The notes: generated by a model not told the origin, from the letters alone. 64,000 nt of DNA from Niveibacterium microcysteis (GCF_017161445.1 NZ_CP071060.1:2604001-2668000), one strand, 5' to 3'; counted from the stretch's first letter, positions 33,416-42,788 are shown. Numbers and translations are program-made.

Positions 33416-34339
33416 ATGAAGCTTTACTACGCCGACGAGTTCGTACTGCCCTTGCCCGAGGGGCACCGGTTTCCGATGGCGAAATACCGGATGCTGCGCG
33501 AAGCCTTGCTGGCCACCGGCCGCTTTGCGGCAAGCGACTTCTGCATACCGGACGCCGCCGACGACGAGACCTTGCAAATGGCCCACACCGCCGACTATGT
33601 CCGCCGGGTTGTCTGCGGCGAGTTGGCGGCCGACGAGATTCGTCGCATCGGCTTTCCGTGGTCGCCCGAAATGGTTGAGCGCTCACGCCGTTCCACCGGC
33701 GCAACGATTGCGGCGTGCCGCAGCGCACTTGCGGATGGATGCTCTGCCAACCTTGCCGGCGGCACTCATCACGCACATGCGGATTTCGGATCGGGCTTCT
33801 GCGTGTTCAACGATGCCGCCGTCGCAGCGCGCTGCATGCTGGCAGAAGGCCACCTATCGCGCGTTGCGATCATCGACTGCGACGTCCACCAGGGCGACGG
33901 CACCGCCGCAATCCTCGCGGGTGATCCGCGCGCCTTCACCTTCAGCATGCATGGGGCAAAGAACTTCCCCTTCCGCAAACAGACGAGCGATCTCGATATT
34001 GAGTTGCCAGACGGCACCGGCGATGCCGATTACCTGGCCGCGCTGGTGCATGGGTTGGAGACGACGTTCGACCGGTCACGGCCTCAGCTTGTGATCTATC
34101 TTGCAGGTGCCGACCCCTTCGAGGGCGATCGCCTTGGTCGGCTGGCGCTGAGCCGCGACGGCCTTGCTGCAAGGGACCAGGCGGTGTTCGATGCCTGTCT
34201 CGCGCATCATGTTCCGCTCGCCATCGCCATGGCCGGCGGCTACGCAAACGATATCGGTGACACGGTTGCGATCCACTGCGAAACCGTTTCGCGTGCGCAT
34301 CAGTGCTTCTTCGCTGCCGCGGACGCGCGTCACCGATGA
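33416..34339 (+). CDS. Histone deacetylase-fold amidohydrolase
   Basis: 307-aa zinc deacetylase of the arginase/HDAC superfamily. Catalytic features: GGTHHAHADFGSGFCVFND (tandem His and the GF/C loop), DCDVHQGDGTAAI (zinc Asp and His) and AGADPFEGDRLGRL (second zinc Asp). Bacterial members deacetylate small molecules such as polyamines or acetoin-linked proteins; the substrate here is unknown. Its stop overlaps the DUF429 gene by ATGA. Confidence 0.88.
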   Translation: MKLYYADEFVLPLPEGHRFPMAKYRMLREALLATGRFAASDFCIPDAADDETLQMAHTADYVRRVVCGELAADEIRRIGFPWSPEMVERSRRSTGATIAACRSALADGCSANLAGGTHHAHADFGSGFCVFNDAAVAARCMLAEGHLSRVAIIDCDVHQGDGTAAILAGDPRAFTFSMHGAKNFPFRKQTSDLDIELPDGTGDADYLAALVHGLETTFDRSRPQLVIYLAGADPFEGDRLGRLALSRDGLAARDQAVFDACLAHHVPLAIAMAGGYANDIGDTVAIHCETVSRAHQCFFAAADARHR

Positions 34340-35163
34340 AGCTCCTCGGGGTCGACTTCACCTCCGCACCTTCGCGGCGCAAGCCAATTACCGTGGCGCA
34401 CGGGCAACTTGAAGGCGGCACGCTCGTATGCGAAGCGCTCGCCCGTCACGAGGCATGGCCCGGCTTCGAGCAACTGCTGCGCGCGCCCGGCCCCTGGCTT
34501 GGGGCCTTCGATTTCCCGTTTGGACTGCCACGTGACGGCGTGAGCAAGCTGGGCTGGCCCGATCACTGGCCAGAATTGGTCGCCCACTGTGCCGCGCTCG
34601 GCAAGCAGGCGTTCAAGTCAGCACTCGACGCTGATCGCACGGAACGCCCCTACGGCGCGCGCTATCCACATCGCGCCACCGATATCCCGGCCCGCAGCCA
34701 CAGCCCGTTCAAACTTGTGAATCCGCCCGTCGGCATGATGTTTCTTGAAGGTGCCACGCGACTGCTCGCGGCCGGTGTCACCATTGCAGGCATGTGCCAG
34801 GCCGACCCGCTGCGTATCGCCGTAGAGGCTTACCCCGCCTTGGTGGCGCGCAAGGTGAGCGGTGCGTCCTACAAGAGCGACGAGCGCACCAAGCAAACGC
34901 CTGAGCGCGAGCGGGTCCGGCGCGAGATCGTGGCAGCCCTGTCCGGCGGCCAACTGACGCCCGGCCTGACTGTTCGCTTGCCAGATGAAATAAAAGTCGA
35001 GGCATGTTCGGACGGCAGTGGGGACCTGCTCGATGCCCTGCTCGCACTCACCCAAGCGGCCGCCGCGTGGTCGGCGCGAGCCGATAACTATGGATTGCCG
35101 CGCAACTTCGACCCTGTGGAGGGTTGGATTGTTGGTGCGAGTGATGCGTTGAAGGAAAAATAA
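34336..35163 (+). CDS. DUF429-family protein
   Basis: 275 aa beginning [18 protein letters not shown], a motif of the DUF429 group whose fold is RNase H-like (GVDF.s at the first strand, FDFPFGLP and a later [11 protein letters not shown]). No activity is established for the family. It is translationally coupled to the HDAC-like gene, which hints at a shared pathway. Complete and intact. Confidence 0.8.
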   Translation: MKLLGVDFTSAPSRRKPITVAHGQLEGGTLVCEALARHEAWPGFEQLLRAPGPWLGAFDFPFGLPRDGVSKLGWPDHWPELVAHCAALGKQAFKSALDADRTERPYGARYPHRATDIPARSHSPFKLVNPPVGMMFLEGATRLLAAGVTIAGMCQADPLRIAVEAYPALVARKVSGASYKSDERTKQTPERERVRREIVAALSGGQLTPGLTVRLPDEIKVEACSDGSGDLLDALLALTQAAAAWSARADNYGLPRNFDPVEGWIVGASDALKEK

Positions 35164-35351
35164 TCCTTGCCAAATCCGGAAAGCGGATACACACTACCGG
35201 TTCGCCGAATTTCAAGCAGTGTGCAGTTGCAGTAGCTAGGCCCCGCAGCAGTTCTGCGTGCGGTTCTCCGGTTCTCGATCACTTCCGTCTTGATTTTCAA
35301 TTTTTCCGGGTAAGGCGAATACCCAAATTTTTTCATCAGGACGCTAGATAC
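35164..35351 (+). promoter_or_regulatory. Leader of the cold-shock gene
   Basis: 188 bases before the csp start, with no gene. TTGCCA at 35167-35172 could be a -35 box, which would give a leader of roughly 150 bases, like the structured thermosensing leaders of cspA genes. The final part is T-rich with AGGA at 35338. The promoter is not certain. Confidence 0.35.
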
Positions 35352-35555
35352 ATGGCTACCGGTACCGTTAAGTGGTTCAACGAATCCAAAGGCTTCGGCT
35401 TCATCACCCCGGATGAGGGCGGCGACGATCTGTTCGCGCACTTCTCCGCAATCCAGACCAAGGGTTTCCGCACGCTCGCCGAAGGCCAGCGCGTGAACTT
35501 TGATGTCACGACCGGCCCGAAGGGCAAGCAAGCGTCGAACATCCGCCCCGAGTAA
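35352..35555 (+). CDS. cspA: Cold-shock protein, CspA family
   Basis: 67-aa single cold-shock domain: [21 protein letters not shown] (RNP1) and [10 protein letters not shown] (RNP2). It binds single-stranded RNA/DNA and acts as an RNA chaperone. A strong terminator follows at 35581. The long leader suggests post-transcriptional control, although not every csp gene responds to cold. It is followed by infA, another translation factor gene. Confidence 0.96.
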   Translation: MATGTVKWFNESKGFGFITPDEGGDDLFAHFSAIQTKGFRTLAEGQRVNFDVTTGPKGKQASNIRPE

Positions 35556-35580
35556 TCAGCCACGGGCTGATGCTTGCGAA

Positions 35581-35606
35581 AAGCCCGGTTCGCCCGGGCT
35601 TTTTTG
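35581..35606 (+). terminator. Rho-independent terminator after csp
   Basis: AGCCCGG-loop-CCGGGCT hairpin followed by a run of six T. A second, T-less hairpin (ATCAGCC-ACG-GGCTGAT, 35555-35571) overlaps the stop codon. Confidence 0.9.
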
Positions 35607-35661
35607 TTGCCGCCCCAATAAACACGCAGACGTCCGGGTCTGCATCGGACAGGAGCCATGA

Positions 35662-35934
35662 ATGGCGAAGGAAGAACTGCTGGAAATGAACGGTGTCATC
35701 GAAGAAGTGATGCCCGATACGCGCTTCAAGGTGATTCTCGACAATGGCATCGGCGTGATCGCCTACGCCTCCGGCAAGATGCGCAAGCACCGCATCCGTA
35801 TCCTCGCCGGCGACAAAGTGACGCTGGAAATGTCGCCGTATGACCTGACCAAGGGGCGGATCACGTTCCGCCACAAAGACGAGCGTGGTCCCGCAATGGG
35901 CGCCGCGCCTGGCCAGAACGGCCCGCGTCGCTGA
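35662..35934 (+). CDS. infA: Translation initiation factor IF-1 (second, extended type)
   Basis: 90-aa S1/OB-fold protein: [24 protein letters not shown] and [33 protein letters not shown] are classic IF-1. It is longer than the 72-residue standard form by a C-terminal [15 protein letters not shown] tail, as in the infA2 paralogue of many betaproteobacteria. Location next to csp, not in the ribosomal-protein operon, also indicates the second copy. AGGAG lies before the ATG. Confidence 0.92.
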   Translation: MAKEELLEMNGVIEEVMPDTRFKVILDNGIGVIAYASGKMRKHRIRILAGDKVTLEMSPYDLTKGRITFRHKDERGPAMGAAPGQNGPRR

Positions 35935-36253
35935 CCTACCCCGCCCGGCAGTCGATGAGCTGCCGTGCTTGCGCGGACCTTATGGTCCGCGCCACCTCGT
36001 CGCCGGCTCGACGACGCGCATTTCCTCTGCGTACCCGATAACCCTCTTGGCGCTTACCCGCCGGAGGGCTGTTCGCATGCCCGCTTGCGCGCTCGCTGCC
36101 TGGACAGCGCGAGTTCCGCTATTGGTCAGATTGAATTCCTGAATTGGTGTGGCTCGGCCCCCGAACCTACACTTCATTCAACCCCGCCGGAAAGCAAACA
36201 CCGCATCAGACGGTACGCACCGGCACCGGAATCCACACCAAGGAACTTTGAAC
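35935..36253. other. Intergenic stretch after infA
   Basis: About 319 bases with no supported gene. It holds a strong GC hairpin at 35971-35992 and a smaller one (GGCAG/CTGCC) before it. The rest shows no clear promoter, repeat or small gene. Confidence 0.5.
35971..35992. other. Strong hairpin downstream of infA
   Basis: GCGCGGACC-TTAT-GGTCCGCGC: nine perfect pairs with a four-base loop, no T-run. It may protect the 3' end of the infA message or pause transcription. Confidence 0.6.
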
Positions 36254-36559
36254 ATGAACAACGAAATCAGCCTTCGTTTCCGCCACGCCGCAGGTGCCAC
36301 GGTCAACGCCGACAGCCATTTCGCCGCCGCGGTTGACCACGCCCGCACAGGCCGCTTCGAGGAAGCAGTGGAAGCTTTCCGCACCGTCCTGAGTTTCGTT
36401 CCGGATCGCACCGAAGCTTGGCAAGGCCTCGGCTATTGCTACCGCAAGCTGCGCAGCTACGCCCAGGCCAACGAAGCCTACGGCGAAGCGCAGCGCCTTG
36501 ATCCGTCGCGCGGCGCGATGTGGTTCAACGCGCCTGTCTCGGCGATTGCTGCGCACTGA
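36254..36559 (+). CDS. Small TPR-repeat protein
   Basis: 101 aa. One or two tetratricopeptide units: AVDHARTGRFEEAVEAFRTVLSFVPDRTEAW and GLGYCYRKLRSYAQANEAYGEAQRLDP. Such modules mediate protein contacts; SycD/type III chaperone-like proteins look similar, but no secretion genes are nearby. ATG 36254 follows AAGGA. A terminator (36597) ends the unit. Confidence 0.75.
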   Translation: MNNEISLRFRHAAGATVNADSHFAAAVDHARTGRFEEAVEAFRTVLSFVPDRTEAWQGLGYCYRKLRSYAQANEAYGEAQRLDPSRGAMWFNAPVSAIAAH

Positions 36560-36596
36560 TTCATTGGGCCTTCGGGCCAAGGCGATCAGCTGTACA

Positions 36597-36624
36597 ACCC
36601 CGGCCTCGAGCCGGGGTTTTCGTT
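36597..36624 (+). terminator. Rho-independent terminator after TPR gene
   Basis: CCCCGGC-loop-GCCGGGG hairpin followed by TTTTCGTTT. It separates the TPR gene from nnr. Confidence 0.85.
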
Positions 36625-36681
36625 TCTGAGCGTCCCGCTTGCCGACCCCCTAGAATGGCGGTACTCACGGAGGAATGGCGC

Positions 36682-38163
36682 GTGACTGCCACAATCGCGA
36701 ACTGGATACTTTCGACCGCCGCAATACGTTCGGTGGAGTCGGTCTACAAGGACGCAGCGCCCACGCTGATGCAGCGCGCCGGCCACGCTGCTGCCCGACT
36801 CGTCGAGCAGTTCCATCTTCCCCCGGGGCCGATCCTGATTCTGGCCGGCCCTGGCAACAATGGCGGCGATGGTCTGGTTCTCGCAAGCGAACTGAGACAA
36901 CGAGGTCGTGAGGTCGTCGTCGCCTTTCTCGGCGATGCCGACCGCCTGCCTCCCGATGCCGCCGCTGCAATGGCAGCGTGGCTACAGGGCGACGGCGCGC
37001 TGGCACGAGAGTTCAAGTCCGACGGCTGGGTGCTGGCCGTCGACGCGCTATTTGGTATTGGATTAACGCGCCCGCTGACTGGCCAGGTCGCCGAATGGGT
37101 CGAACGCTTCAACGCGCTCAAGTGCCGCCGCCTGTCGCTCGATATTGCAAGCGGCATCGATGCCGATACTGGCCGTGCACTGGGATGCGCGGTGCGCGCA
37201 ACCGACACCTTGAGCTTCATCGCCTGGAAGCCGGGTTTGATGACGCTGGACGGGCCTGACCATTGCGGTCGGCTCCATCTGGCAACGCTGGACGTCACGG
37301 TGGACCAGCACGATGGCGCCGGTCGCCTGATCACCCGCAGCAACTTCGAGACCCTCCTCACGCCGCGCCCTCGCAACAGCCACAAAGGGCTCTATGGCGA
37401 CGTCGGCATTGTCGGCGGCGCGAGCGGCATGGTTGGCGCAGCCTGGATCGCCGGCCGCGCTGCCCTGGCGCTCGGTGCCGGGCGGGTGTTCGTCGGATGC
37501 CTGGCGGCCGACGCACCGGCGCTGGATCCCAGCGCCGTCGAGCTGATGATGCGCCGTGCCGACGAAGTGCCTTCATTGGCTTCCGTCTTGGCGGTGGGCC
37601 CCGGCCTGGGACAACACGAGCCAGCACGCGCGCTGCTAAAGCGCTGCCTGGCGTTTGCAGGCCCTCTCGTGCTGGATGCGGACGCACTCAATCTGATTGG
37701 CACCGATCCCGACCTGGAAACGCTTCTGCTCGCCCGTCCGCACGATACTTTGATGACCCCGCACCCAGCCGAAGCGGCGCGCCTGCTTCAATCGACAACC
37801 GCCGCCATCCAGGCGGACCGCGTCGCGACCGCCAAGGCGCTCGCGCGGCGTTACCGCGCACACGTTGCGCTCAAAGGTTGCGGTACCGTCGTGGCACACC
37901 CCGACGGCGCCTGGGCGATCAACACCAGCGGAAATCCAGGCATGGCCGTGGCAGGCATGGGGGACGCCCTCACCGGCTTCGCTGCAAGCCTGCTGGCCCA
38001 GCAATGGCCCGCGCCGATGGCGCTTGAGGCTGCGGTGCATCTGCATGGCGCCGCGGCGGACGCACTGGTCGCAAACGGCGTCGGTCCGGTCGGGCTGCGC
38101 GCCAGCGAAGTGATCGACGCAGCACGTCGCATCAGAAACGCCTGGACCAGCGAGTCTGCATGA
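36682..38163 (+). CDS. nnr: Bifunctional NAD(P)H-hydrate epimerase/dehydratase
   Basis: Repairs hydrated NAD(P)H (493 aa). N-terminal YjeF_N epimerase domain (GPGNNGGDGLVLA, DALFGIGLTRPL, DIASGIDADTG) and C-terminal ADP-dependent dehydratase (GLYGDVGIVGGASGM, TPHPAEAARLL, NTSGNPGMAVAGMGD). GTG 36682 is chosen because GGAGG lies nine bases ahead; ATG 36655 is possible but has no site. A standard metabolite-repair fusion. Confidence 0.93.
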   Translation: MTATIANWILSTAAIRSVESVYKDAAPTLMQRAGHAAARLVEQFHLPPGPILILAGPGNNGGDGLVLASELRQRGREVVVAFLGDADRLPPDAAAAMAAWLQGDGALAREFKSDGWVLAVDALFGIGLTRPLTGQVAEWVERFNALKCRRLSLDIASGIDADTGRALGCAVRATDTLSFIAWKPGLMTLDGPDHCGRLHLATLDVTVDQHDGAGRLITRSNFETLLTPRPRNSHKGLYGDVGIVGGASGMVGAAWIAGRAALALGAGRVFVGCLAADAPALDPSAVELMMRRADEVPSLASVLAVGPGLGQHEPARALLKRCLAFAGPLVLDADALNLIGTDPDLETLLLARPHDTLMTPHPAEAARLLQSTTAAIQADRVATAKALARRYRAHVALKGCGTVVAHPDGAWAINTSGNPGMAVAGMGDALTGFAASLLAQQWPAPMALEAAVHLHGAAADALVANGVGPVGLRASEVIDAARRIRNAWTSESA

Positions 38164-38196
38164 GGTGCTCGCGACCGCGATTTGCGGGACGACGCA

Positions 38197-39072
38197 ATGG
38201 GTAAGCAGAGCGCTCCTCGCCCGATACGCGGCGTCGTACTCTTCTGCGTCGCAGTGGTGCTCTTTGCCTGTCTTGACGCTACGGCCAAGCACCTGTCGCA
38301 GCACTGGCCGGTCGCCATGCTCGCCTGGGGGCGTTATGTGGTGCATTTCGTGCTGATGACCGCCTTCCTAGCACCGACCTGGCGAGGGCGACTGTTGGCG
38401 ACCGAACGCCCAGTACTGCAGAGCGTACGTGGCCTGAGCCTGGTCGCCGTAACCGTCCTTGCAATGGCTGCCTTCAAGCGCATGCCGCTGGCCGAAGCCA
38501 CTGCCCTACTCTTCGCATCGCCCCTTCTGGTCGCGCTGCTCGCACGGCCAATTCTCGGCGAGCACATCGGAAAGCTGCGTTGGACCGCCGTGCTGCTCGG
38601 ATTCACCGGCGTTGTCATGCTGACGCGACCGGGCAGCGGGCTCGATCCGGTGGGTGTCGCGTGCGCGCTGGCGGCCGCCGTCGCCTACGCCGGCTACCAG
38701 TTGATGACTCGCACACTGAGCCACGTCAGCCATCCCGTCACAATGCTTTACTACACCGCGCTCGCTGGCACCGTCAGCCTCTCGCTGGCGCAGCCCTTGA
38801 TCGGCCCGCTTAGCTGGCCCGGTTGGCTGGACGGCGGCATGATCGTCGCCCTCGGCCTGTTTGGTGGGACCGGTCACTACCTGCTCACGCGCGCGTTTCG
38901 CGAAGCGCCAGCCTCACTGCTGTCGCCGCTGATCTACACGCAGTTGATCTGGGCCGCCCTGCTCGGTTGGCTGGTTTTCGGCAACACGCCGTCTGCTGCC
39001 ACGATCGCGGGCATGCTCGTAATCGGCGCCTCGGGCTTGCTCATCGCATACGACAGCACGCGCAGCAGCTAA
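38197..39072 (+). CDS. EamA/DMT-family transporter
   Basis: 291-aa membrane protein with ten predicted helices in two EamA repeats (VVLFACLDATAKHLSQHWP; LAEATALLFASPLLVALLA; second copy ...SLLSPLIYTQLIWAALLGWLVF). Exports metabolites or amino acids; specificity unknown. It overlaps the convergent MocR gene by four bases. A TTG five codons upstream is a weaker start. Confidence 0.88.
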   Translation: MGKQSAPRPIRGVVLFCVAVVLFACLDATAKHLSQHWPVAMLAWGRYVVHFVLMTAFLAPTWRGRLLATERPVLQSVRGLSLVAVTVLAMAAFKRMPLAEATALLFASPLLVALLARPILGEHIGKLRWTAVLLGFTGVVMLTRPGSGLDPVGVACALAAAVAYAGYQLMTRTLSHVSHPVTMLYYTALAGTVSLSLAQPLIGPLSWPGWLDGGMIVALGLFGGTGHYLLTRAFREAPASLLSPLIYTQLIWAALLGWLVFGNTPSAATIAGMLVIGASGLLIAYDSTRSS

Positions 39073-40436
39073 CGCAGCAACGCCGAACGTTGGAGCACCG
39101 GCGCAAGCCGGTTCAGGGCTTCCTGCAAACGGCTTCGACTACTTGCTGCCCCAAGCGAGACGCGGATACCGGCGGGCTCGGCATGGGTCGCAGCCGCAAA
39201 GGTCTCTGAGGGCACCACCGCGACACCCTCACGCCTCGCGACCTCCGCAACGCGCTGCGGATCACGACCGCGCGCCAGCGGTAGCCACAGATGCGGTGAC
39301 ACCGTCGCCCCTTCGAGCTCGTAATCAGCGAGGGCCGCTTGCGTCAGCTTCCAGCGTGCCGCCAATTCGCGCCGCTGGCGCATCAGGCGGCCCTTTGCGG
39401 CCCCGCCCACGATCCAACGTCTGGCGATTTCCGCTCCAAGCGGTGAGACATACCAGTGCGTATGGTGCTCGAGCGCCTCCTGGCGTCCGTGAAGCGCTGG
39501 AGGCAGCACGAGGTAGCCAAGCCGCAGGCCAGGCGCCACTGTCTTGGACAAGCCACTAACATGACAGACTCGCTCCGGCGCGAGGCTGGCCAACGATGTT
39601 GGCGAATTCGGCATCAGGGCGCCATACACATCTTCCTCGATCAGCATCAGATCATGACGCCGCGCGACGGCAACAATCGCCTCACGCCTTTCGATGCTCC
39701 ATGTGCGCGCGGTGGGGTTGTGCAAGGTCGGCATGCAGACCAGGCATTTCAGCCCCTGCAAGGCAGCACGTTCAAGCGCATCCGGCAGGATGCCATCGCG
39801 ATCAATCGGCAGCGCATGAAGCCGTAATCCACGGCTGCGCGCAATCGCCTTCAAGCCAGGCCAGCAAAGGCTCTCGCACCCCACGACCGTAGCGCCGGCC
39901 GCAGCAAGCGCCGCTTCCATCGCGTGCTGCGCGCCGGCACAGAGGACGATGCGCTCCGCCACGCAATTCACGCCGTGCTGGACAAGCCAACTCTCGGCGG
40001 CCAAGCGGTGCAGATGAAGATCGCCCGGCGTCGGATAGTCGGCAAAGCGCTCGAGCTCGCCCTCTTCTAACAAAGCTGCAACAGCCTTTGCGAGGCCGTC
40101 ATCGCCCACCAGCTTGGGTGGCGTGTTGGTCGATAGGTCGATCAGCGAATCCTGCGGTCGGTCGGCGAACGCGAATAGGCGTGCCTCTGCCGCGCCGCCG
40201 AGCACGAACGTGCCGCGCCCCACCTCACCGCCGATCAGGCGCCGCCGTTCGGCCTCACGGTAGGCGCGCGTCACCGTGCTGACGTTGATGCCCAGTAGAT
40301 CCGCCATCAGACGATGCGTTGGAAGGCGGTCGCCGGCCTTCAGGGTGCCTCGCCGAATTGCGTCAGCGAGTTGATCCACGATCGCGCGGTAGACCGGACC
40401 ATCGAGGCCCGCGACGCGGGGCAGCCAAGTTGTCAT
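39069..40436 (-). CDS. MocR-type regulator (GntR HTH fused to aminotransferase)
   Basis: 455 aa. The N-terminal winged helix of GntR type (YRAIVDQLADAIRRGTLKAGDRLP; NVSTVTRAYREAERRRLI) is fused to a fold-type I aminotransferase domain with PLP Lys in HVSGLSKTVAPGLRLGYL. Such regulators sense PLP/amino acids and usually control the divergent gene. Here that is the threonine dehydratase gene 68 bases away. ATG 40436 is used; the upstream extension is implausible. Confidence 0.9.
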   Translation of the reverse strand: MTTWLPRVAGLDGPVYRAIVDQLADAIRRGTLKAGDRLPTHRLMADLLGINVSTVTRAYREAERRRLIGGEVGRGTFVLGGAAEARLFAFADRPQDSLIDLSTNTPPKLVGDDGLAKAVAALLEEGELERFADYPTPGDLHLHRLAAESWLVQHGVNCVAERIVLCAGAQHAMEAALAAAGATVVGCESLCWPGLKAIARSRGLRLHALPIDRDGILPDALERAALQGLKCLVCMPTLHNPTARTWSIERREAIVAVARRHDLMLIEEDVYGALMPNSPTSLASLAPERVCHVSGLSKTVAPGLRLGYLVLPPALHGRQEALEHHTHWYVSPLGAEIARRWIVGGAAKGRLMRQRRELAARWKLTQAALADYELEGATVSPHLWLPLARGRDPQRVAEVARREGVAVVPSETFAAATHAEPAGIRVSLGAASSRSRLQEALNRLAPVLQRSALLR

Positions 40437-40504
40437 GCACACAATCCGAATAAATGTGCCTACAAAATGCCACGCATCACCAATCGCCACAAGCGGAGAC
40501 GACG

Positions 40505-41482
40505 ATGCGGATTTCGCGCGAAGACATCCTTCAAGCCATGAGCCATGTGCGCCCGCTCGTGCCGGCAACGCCCCAGTACCGCTGGCCCATGCTGTGTGAG
40601 GCGCTCGCTTGCGAGACATTGGTCAAGCACGAAAACCACGCACCGACGGGTGCCTTCAAGATACGCGGCGGCCTGAACTACTTTGGCCGACTTGCGGGCC
40701 AAGCAGGACCACGGCAAGTGGTGTGCGCCACACGGGGGAATCACGGCCAGTCGGTCGCCATGGCCGGCGCTTTGCACGGCTTTGACGTCACGGTCGTGGT
40801 GCCACACGGCAACAGCAGCGAGAAGAACGCAGCGATGCGCGCGCTGGGCGCCTCGGTGGTCGAATACGGTGACGATTTCCAGGCTGCGCGCGAGCATGCA
40901 AGCCGTCTGGCGCAAACGCACGGTTGGCACCAGGTGCCTGCATTCCATGAGGCGCTGATCGCCGGTGTCGCCACCTATGCGTTGGAGTTCCTCTCCAGCG
41001 CCAGCCCGCTCGATATCGTGTACGTGCCGGTGGGCATGGGATCGGGCCTTTGCGGCATGATTGCAGCCCGCGATGCGCTCGGGCTGCATACCGAGATCGT
41101 TGGCGTGGTGTCGGCGCATGCCCCTGCCTACGCGCGGGCCTTTGCAAGTGGCATCGAGACCGAAGCGCCGGCCGACACGCTGTTGGCCGATGGCCTGGCA
41201 TGCCGGAGGACGGACCCCGCCGCACTCGCAATGATTCGTCGCGGTGCCAGTCGCTTCGTCATGGTGACGGACGATGAAATCGCGAACGCGATGCGCCTGC
41301 TCTTTGCGACCACCCACAACGTCGCCGAGGGTGCTGGCGCGGCGTCGCTTGCCGCAGCGCTTCAAGAGCGCCCCGCCCTTCGCGGTCGCAGGGCGGGAAT
41401 CGTCATCACTGGCGGCAATGTGGACACCCACACCTTTGCCGCCGTGCTCGGCCAGAATCGTCCATTCGCCAAGGCCGCATAG
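40505..41482 (+). CDS. Threonine/serine dehydratase (PLP fold type II)
   Basis: 325 aa. PLP lysine in HAPTGAFKIRGGLNYF, phosphate-binding GMGSGLCGMIAA and late GNVDTH mark the threonine dehydratase family, without the C-terminal ACT regulatory domain of biosynthetic IlvA. It therefore looks catabolic (TdcB-like) or EutB-like. Divergent from the MocR regulator that likely controls it. Start ATG 40505 has GGAGACG upstream. Confidence 0.85.
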   Translation: MRISREDILQAMSHVRPLVPATPQYRWPMLCEALACETLVKHENHAPTGAFKIRGGLNYFGRLAGQAGPRQVVCATRGNHGQSVAMAGALHGFDVTVVVPHGNSSEKNAAMRALGASVVEYGDDFQAAREHASRLAQTHGWHQVPAFHEALIAGVATYALEFLSSASPLDIVYVPVGMGSGLCGMIAARDALGLHTEIVGVVSAHAPAYARAFASGIETEAPADTLLADGLACRRTDPAALAMIRRGASRFVMVTDDEIANAMRLLFATTHNVAEGAGAASLAAALQERPALRGRRAGIVITGGNVDTHTFAAVLGQNRPFAKAA

Positions 41483-41665
41483 GACGCGAGGCGGACGTCG
41501 CGACTATCGTTCAAGACAACGCAAGTAGGCACACGGGAGGCTCGTATCGCGCATAATCCTTGGCGACCGCGTCGCCGCCGTATACCGTAGCGGCTTGATG
41601 TAGCGGCTGAGACGCCGCGAAATACCGCGCCCTGATCGACGGGCGCGATAGCCTGAAAGCCTGCC

Positions 41666-42514
41666 ATGCAAATCACTGAACAACTCCGCGCCGAAATTCT
41701 GCGCAACGTCGCCGCTTCGCTTGCCGAAGACATTGGCACCGGCGATCTCACCGCCCGCCTGATTCCTGCCGACCGCAATGCACGCGGCCGTGTGATTACC
41801 CGCGAAGCCGCAGTCCTGTGCGGCACCGAATGGTTTTCCGCCACCTTCGCTGCGCTGGAACCGGATAGCACGATCGTGTGGCACGCAAAGGACGGCGACC
41901 GAATCGAACCGGGCCAATTGCTCTGCGATGTGCTGGCCACAGCGCGATCGTTGCTTACCGCAGAGCGCACTGCATTGAACTTCCTGCAACTGCTCTCGGC
42001 AACGGCAACCACGACCAGCGCTTACGTCGAGGCAGTAGCCGGCACGAAGGCGAAGATTGTTGATACGCGCAAGACCTTGCCGGGGCTGCGTCTCGCGCAG
42101 AAGTACGCCGTCGCCGTCGGCGGCGGCACCAACCATCGCGTCGGTCTGTACGACGGAATCCTGATCAAGGAAAACCACATCATCTCGGCCGGCAGCATCG
42201 CAAAAGCGGTGGAGGCAGCGCGCGCCATTGCCCCTTCAAATGTCTTCATCGAAGTCGAAGTCGAGAACCTCAAGGAGCTACGCGAGGCAATCGACGCCGG
42301 CGTCCGGATGGTGCTGCTCGACAACATGTCGCTCGATGAAATGCGCGAGGCAGTGAAGCTGACCGCCGGCCGTGCCGAACTAGAAGCCAGCGGCGGCGTC
42401 GGCCTTGAGGGTGTACGGGCGATTGCCGAGGTGGGTGTGGATCGGATCTCCATCGGTCGCCTGACCAAGGATGTCCATGCGATTGACTTGTCTCTGCGGC
42501 ACACCGAGCGCTGA
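41666..42514 (+). CDS. nadC: NadC, nicotinate-nucleotide pyrophosphorylase
   Basis: Quinolinate phosphoribosyltransferase (282 aa), third step of de novo NAD synthesis. Motifs: EDIGTGDLTARLIP at the start, TRKTLPGLR, HRVGLYDGILIKENHI, IEVEVENL, LLDNM and the C-terminal ASGGVGLEGVRAIAEVGVDRISIG. Normal length; monocistronic after a 183-base upstream gap in which CATAAT near 41552 could be a -10 box. Confidence 0.96.
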   Translation: MQITEQLRAEILRNVAASLAEDIGTGDLTARLIPADRNARGRVITREAAVLCGTEWFSATFAALEPDSTIVWHAKDGDRIEPGQLLCDVLATARSLLTAERTALNFLQLLSATATTTSAYVEAVAGTKAKIVDTRKTLPGLRLAQKYAVAVGGGTNHRVGLYDGILIKENHIISAGSIAKAVEAARAIAPSNVFIEVEVENLKELREAIDAGVRMVLLDNMSLDEMREAVKLTAGRAELEASGGVGLEGVRAIAEVGVDRISIGRLTKDVHAIDLSLRHTER

Positions 42515-42545
42515 GATCGCGCCTGAAGCGCAATGCCAATCTGGC

Positions 42546-42574
42546 TTGCCGCAAAGGCGCTTTAAGGCTATATA
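42546..42574 (+). promoter_or_regulatory. Sigma70-type promoter of the 47-residue gene
   Basis: TTGCCG, 17 bases, TATATA. Expected transcription near 42581, giving a leader of about 64 bases to the ATG at 42645. Confidence 0.5.
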
Positions 42575-42644
42575 TGCCGATCGACTTTTGCCGCCCCTTT
42601 TGAGCACGTCTGTCCCGTGAGGGGTGGATTCAGGAATCGCCTCG

Positions 42645-42788
42645 ATGTCCGTCTTCTTTGTTGCCTACTACATCGTCTCCATCATCGTACTGGTGCTGCA
42701 CTTCACCGGATTCCTGAGTCGCCATAACATCGAATGGCTGATCTATATTCTGGCAATCACTGTTTTCCCCGCCGTGATCTACCTTTAG
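42645..42788 (+). CDS. Small two-helix membrane protein (47 aa)
   Basis: Predicted protein begins MSVFFVAYYIVSIIVLVLHF and ends AITVFPAVIYL: two hydrophobic helices (about 4-20 and 30-46) joined by a short loop with GFLSRHN. AGGA lies about 10 bases upstream and a sigma70-like promoter further up, and a terminator follows. The combination supports a real gene. I do not recognise a family. Similar tiny membrane proteins often regulate larger membrane complexes, which is speculation here. Confidence 0.6.
   Translation: MSVFFVAYYIVSIIVLVLHFTGFLSRHNIEWLIYILAITVFPAVIYL

Noticed and set aside
33416..34339. Histone deacetylase as a recent gene gain from eukaryotes
   Set aside because: Bacterial HDAC-fold enzymes are widespread; codon use matches neighbours.
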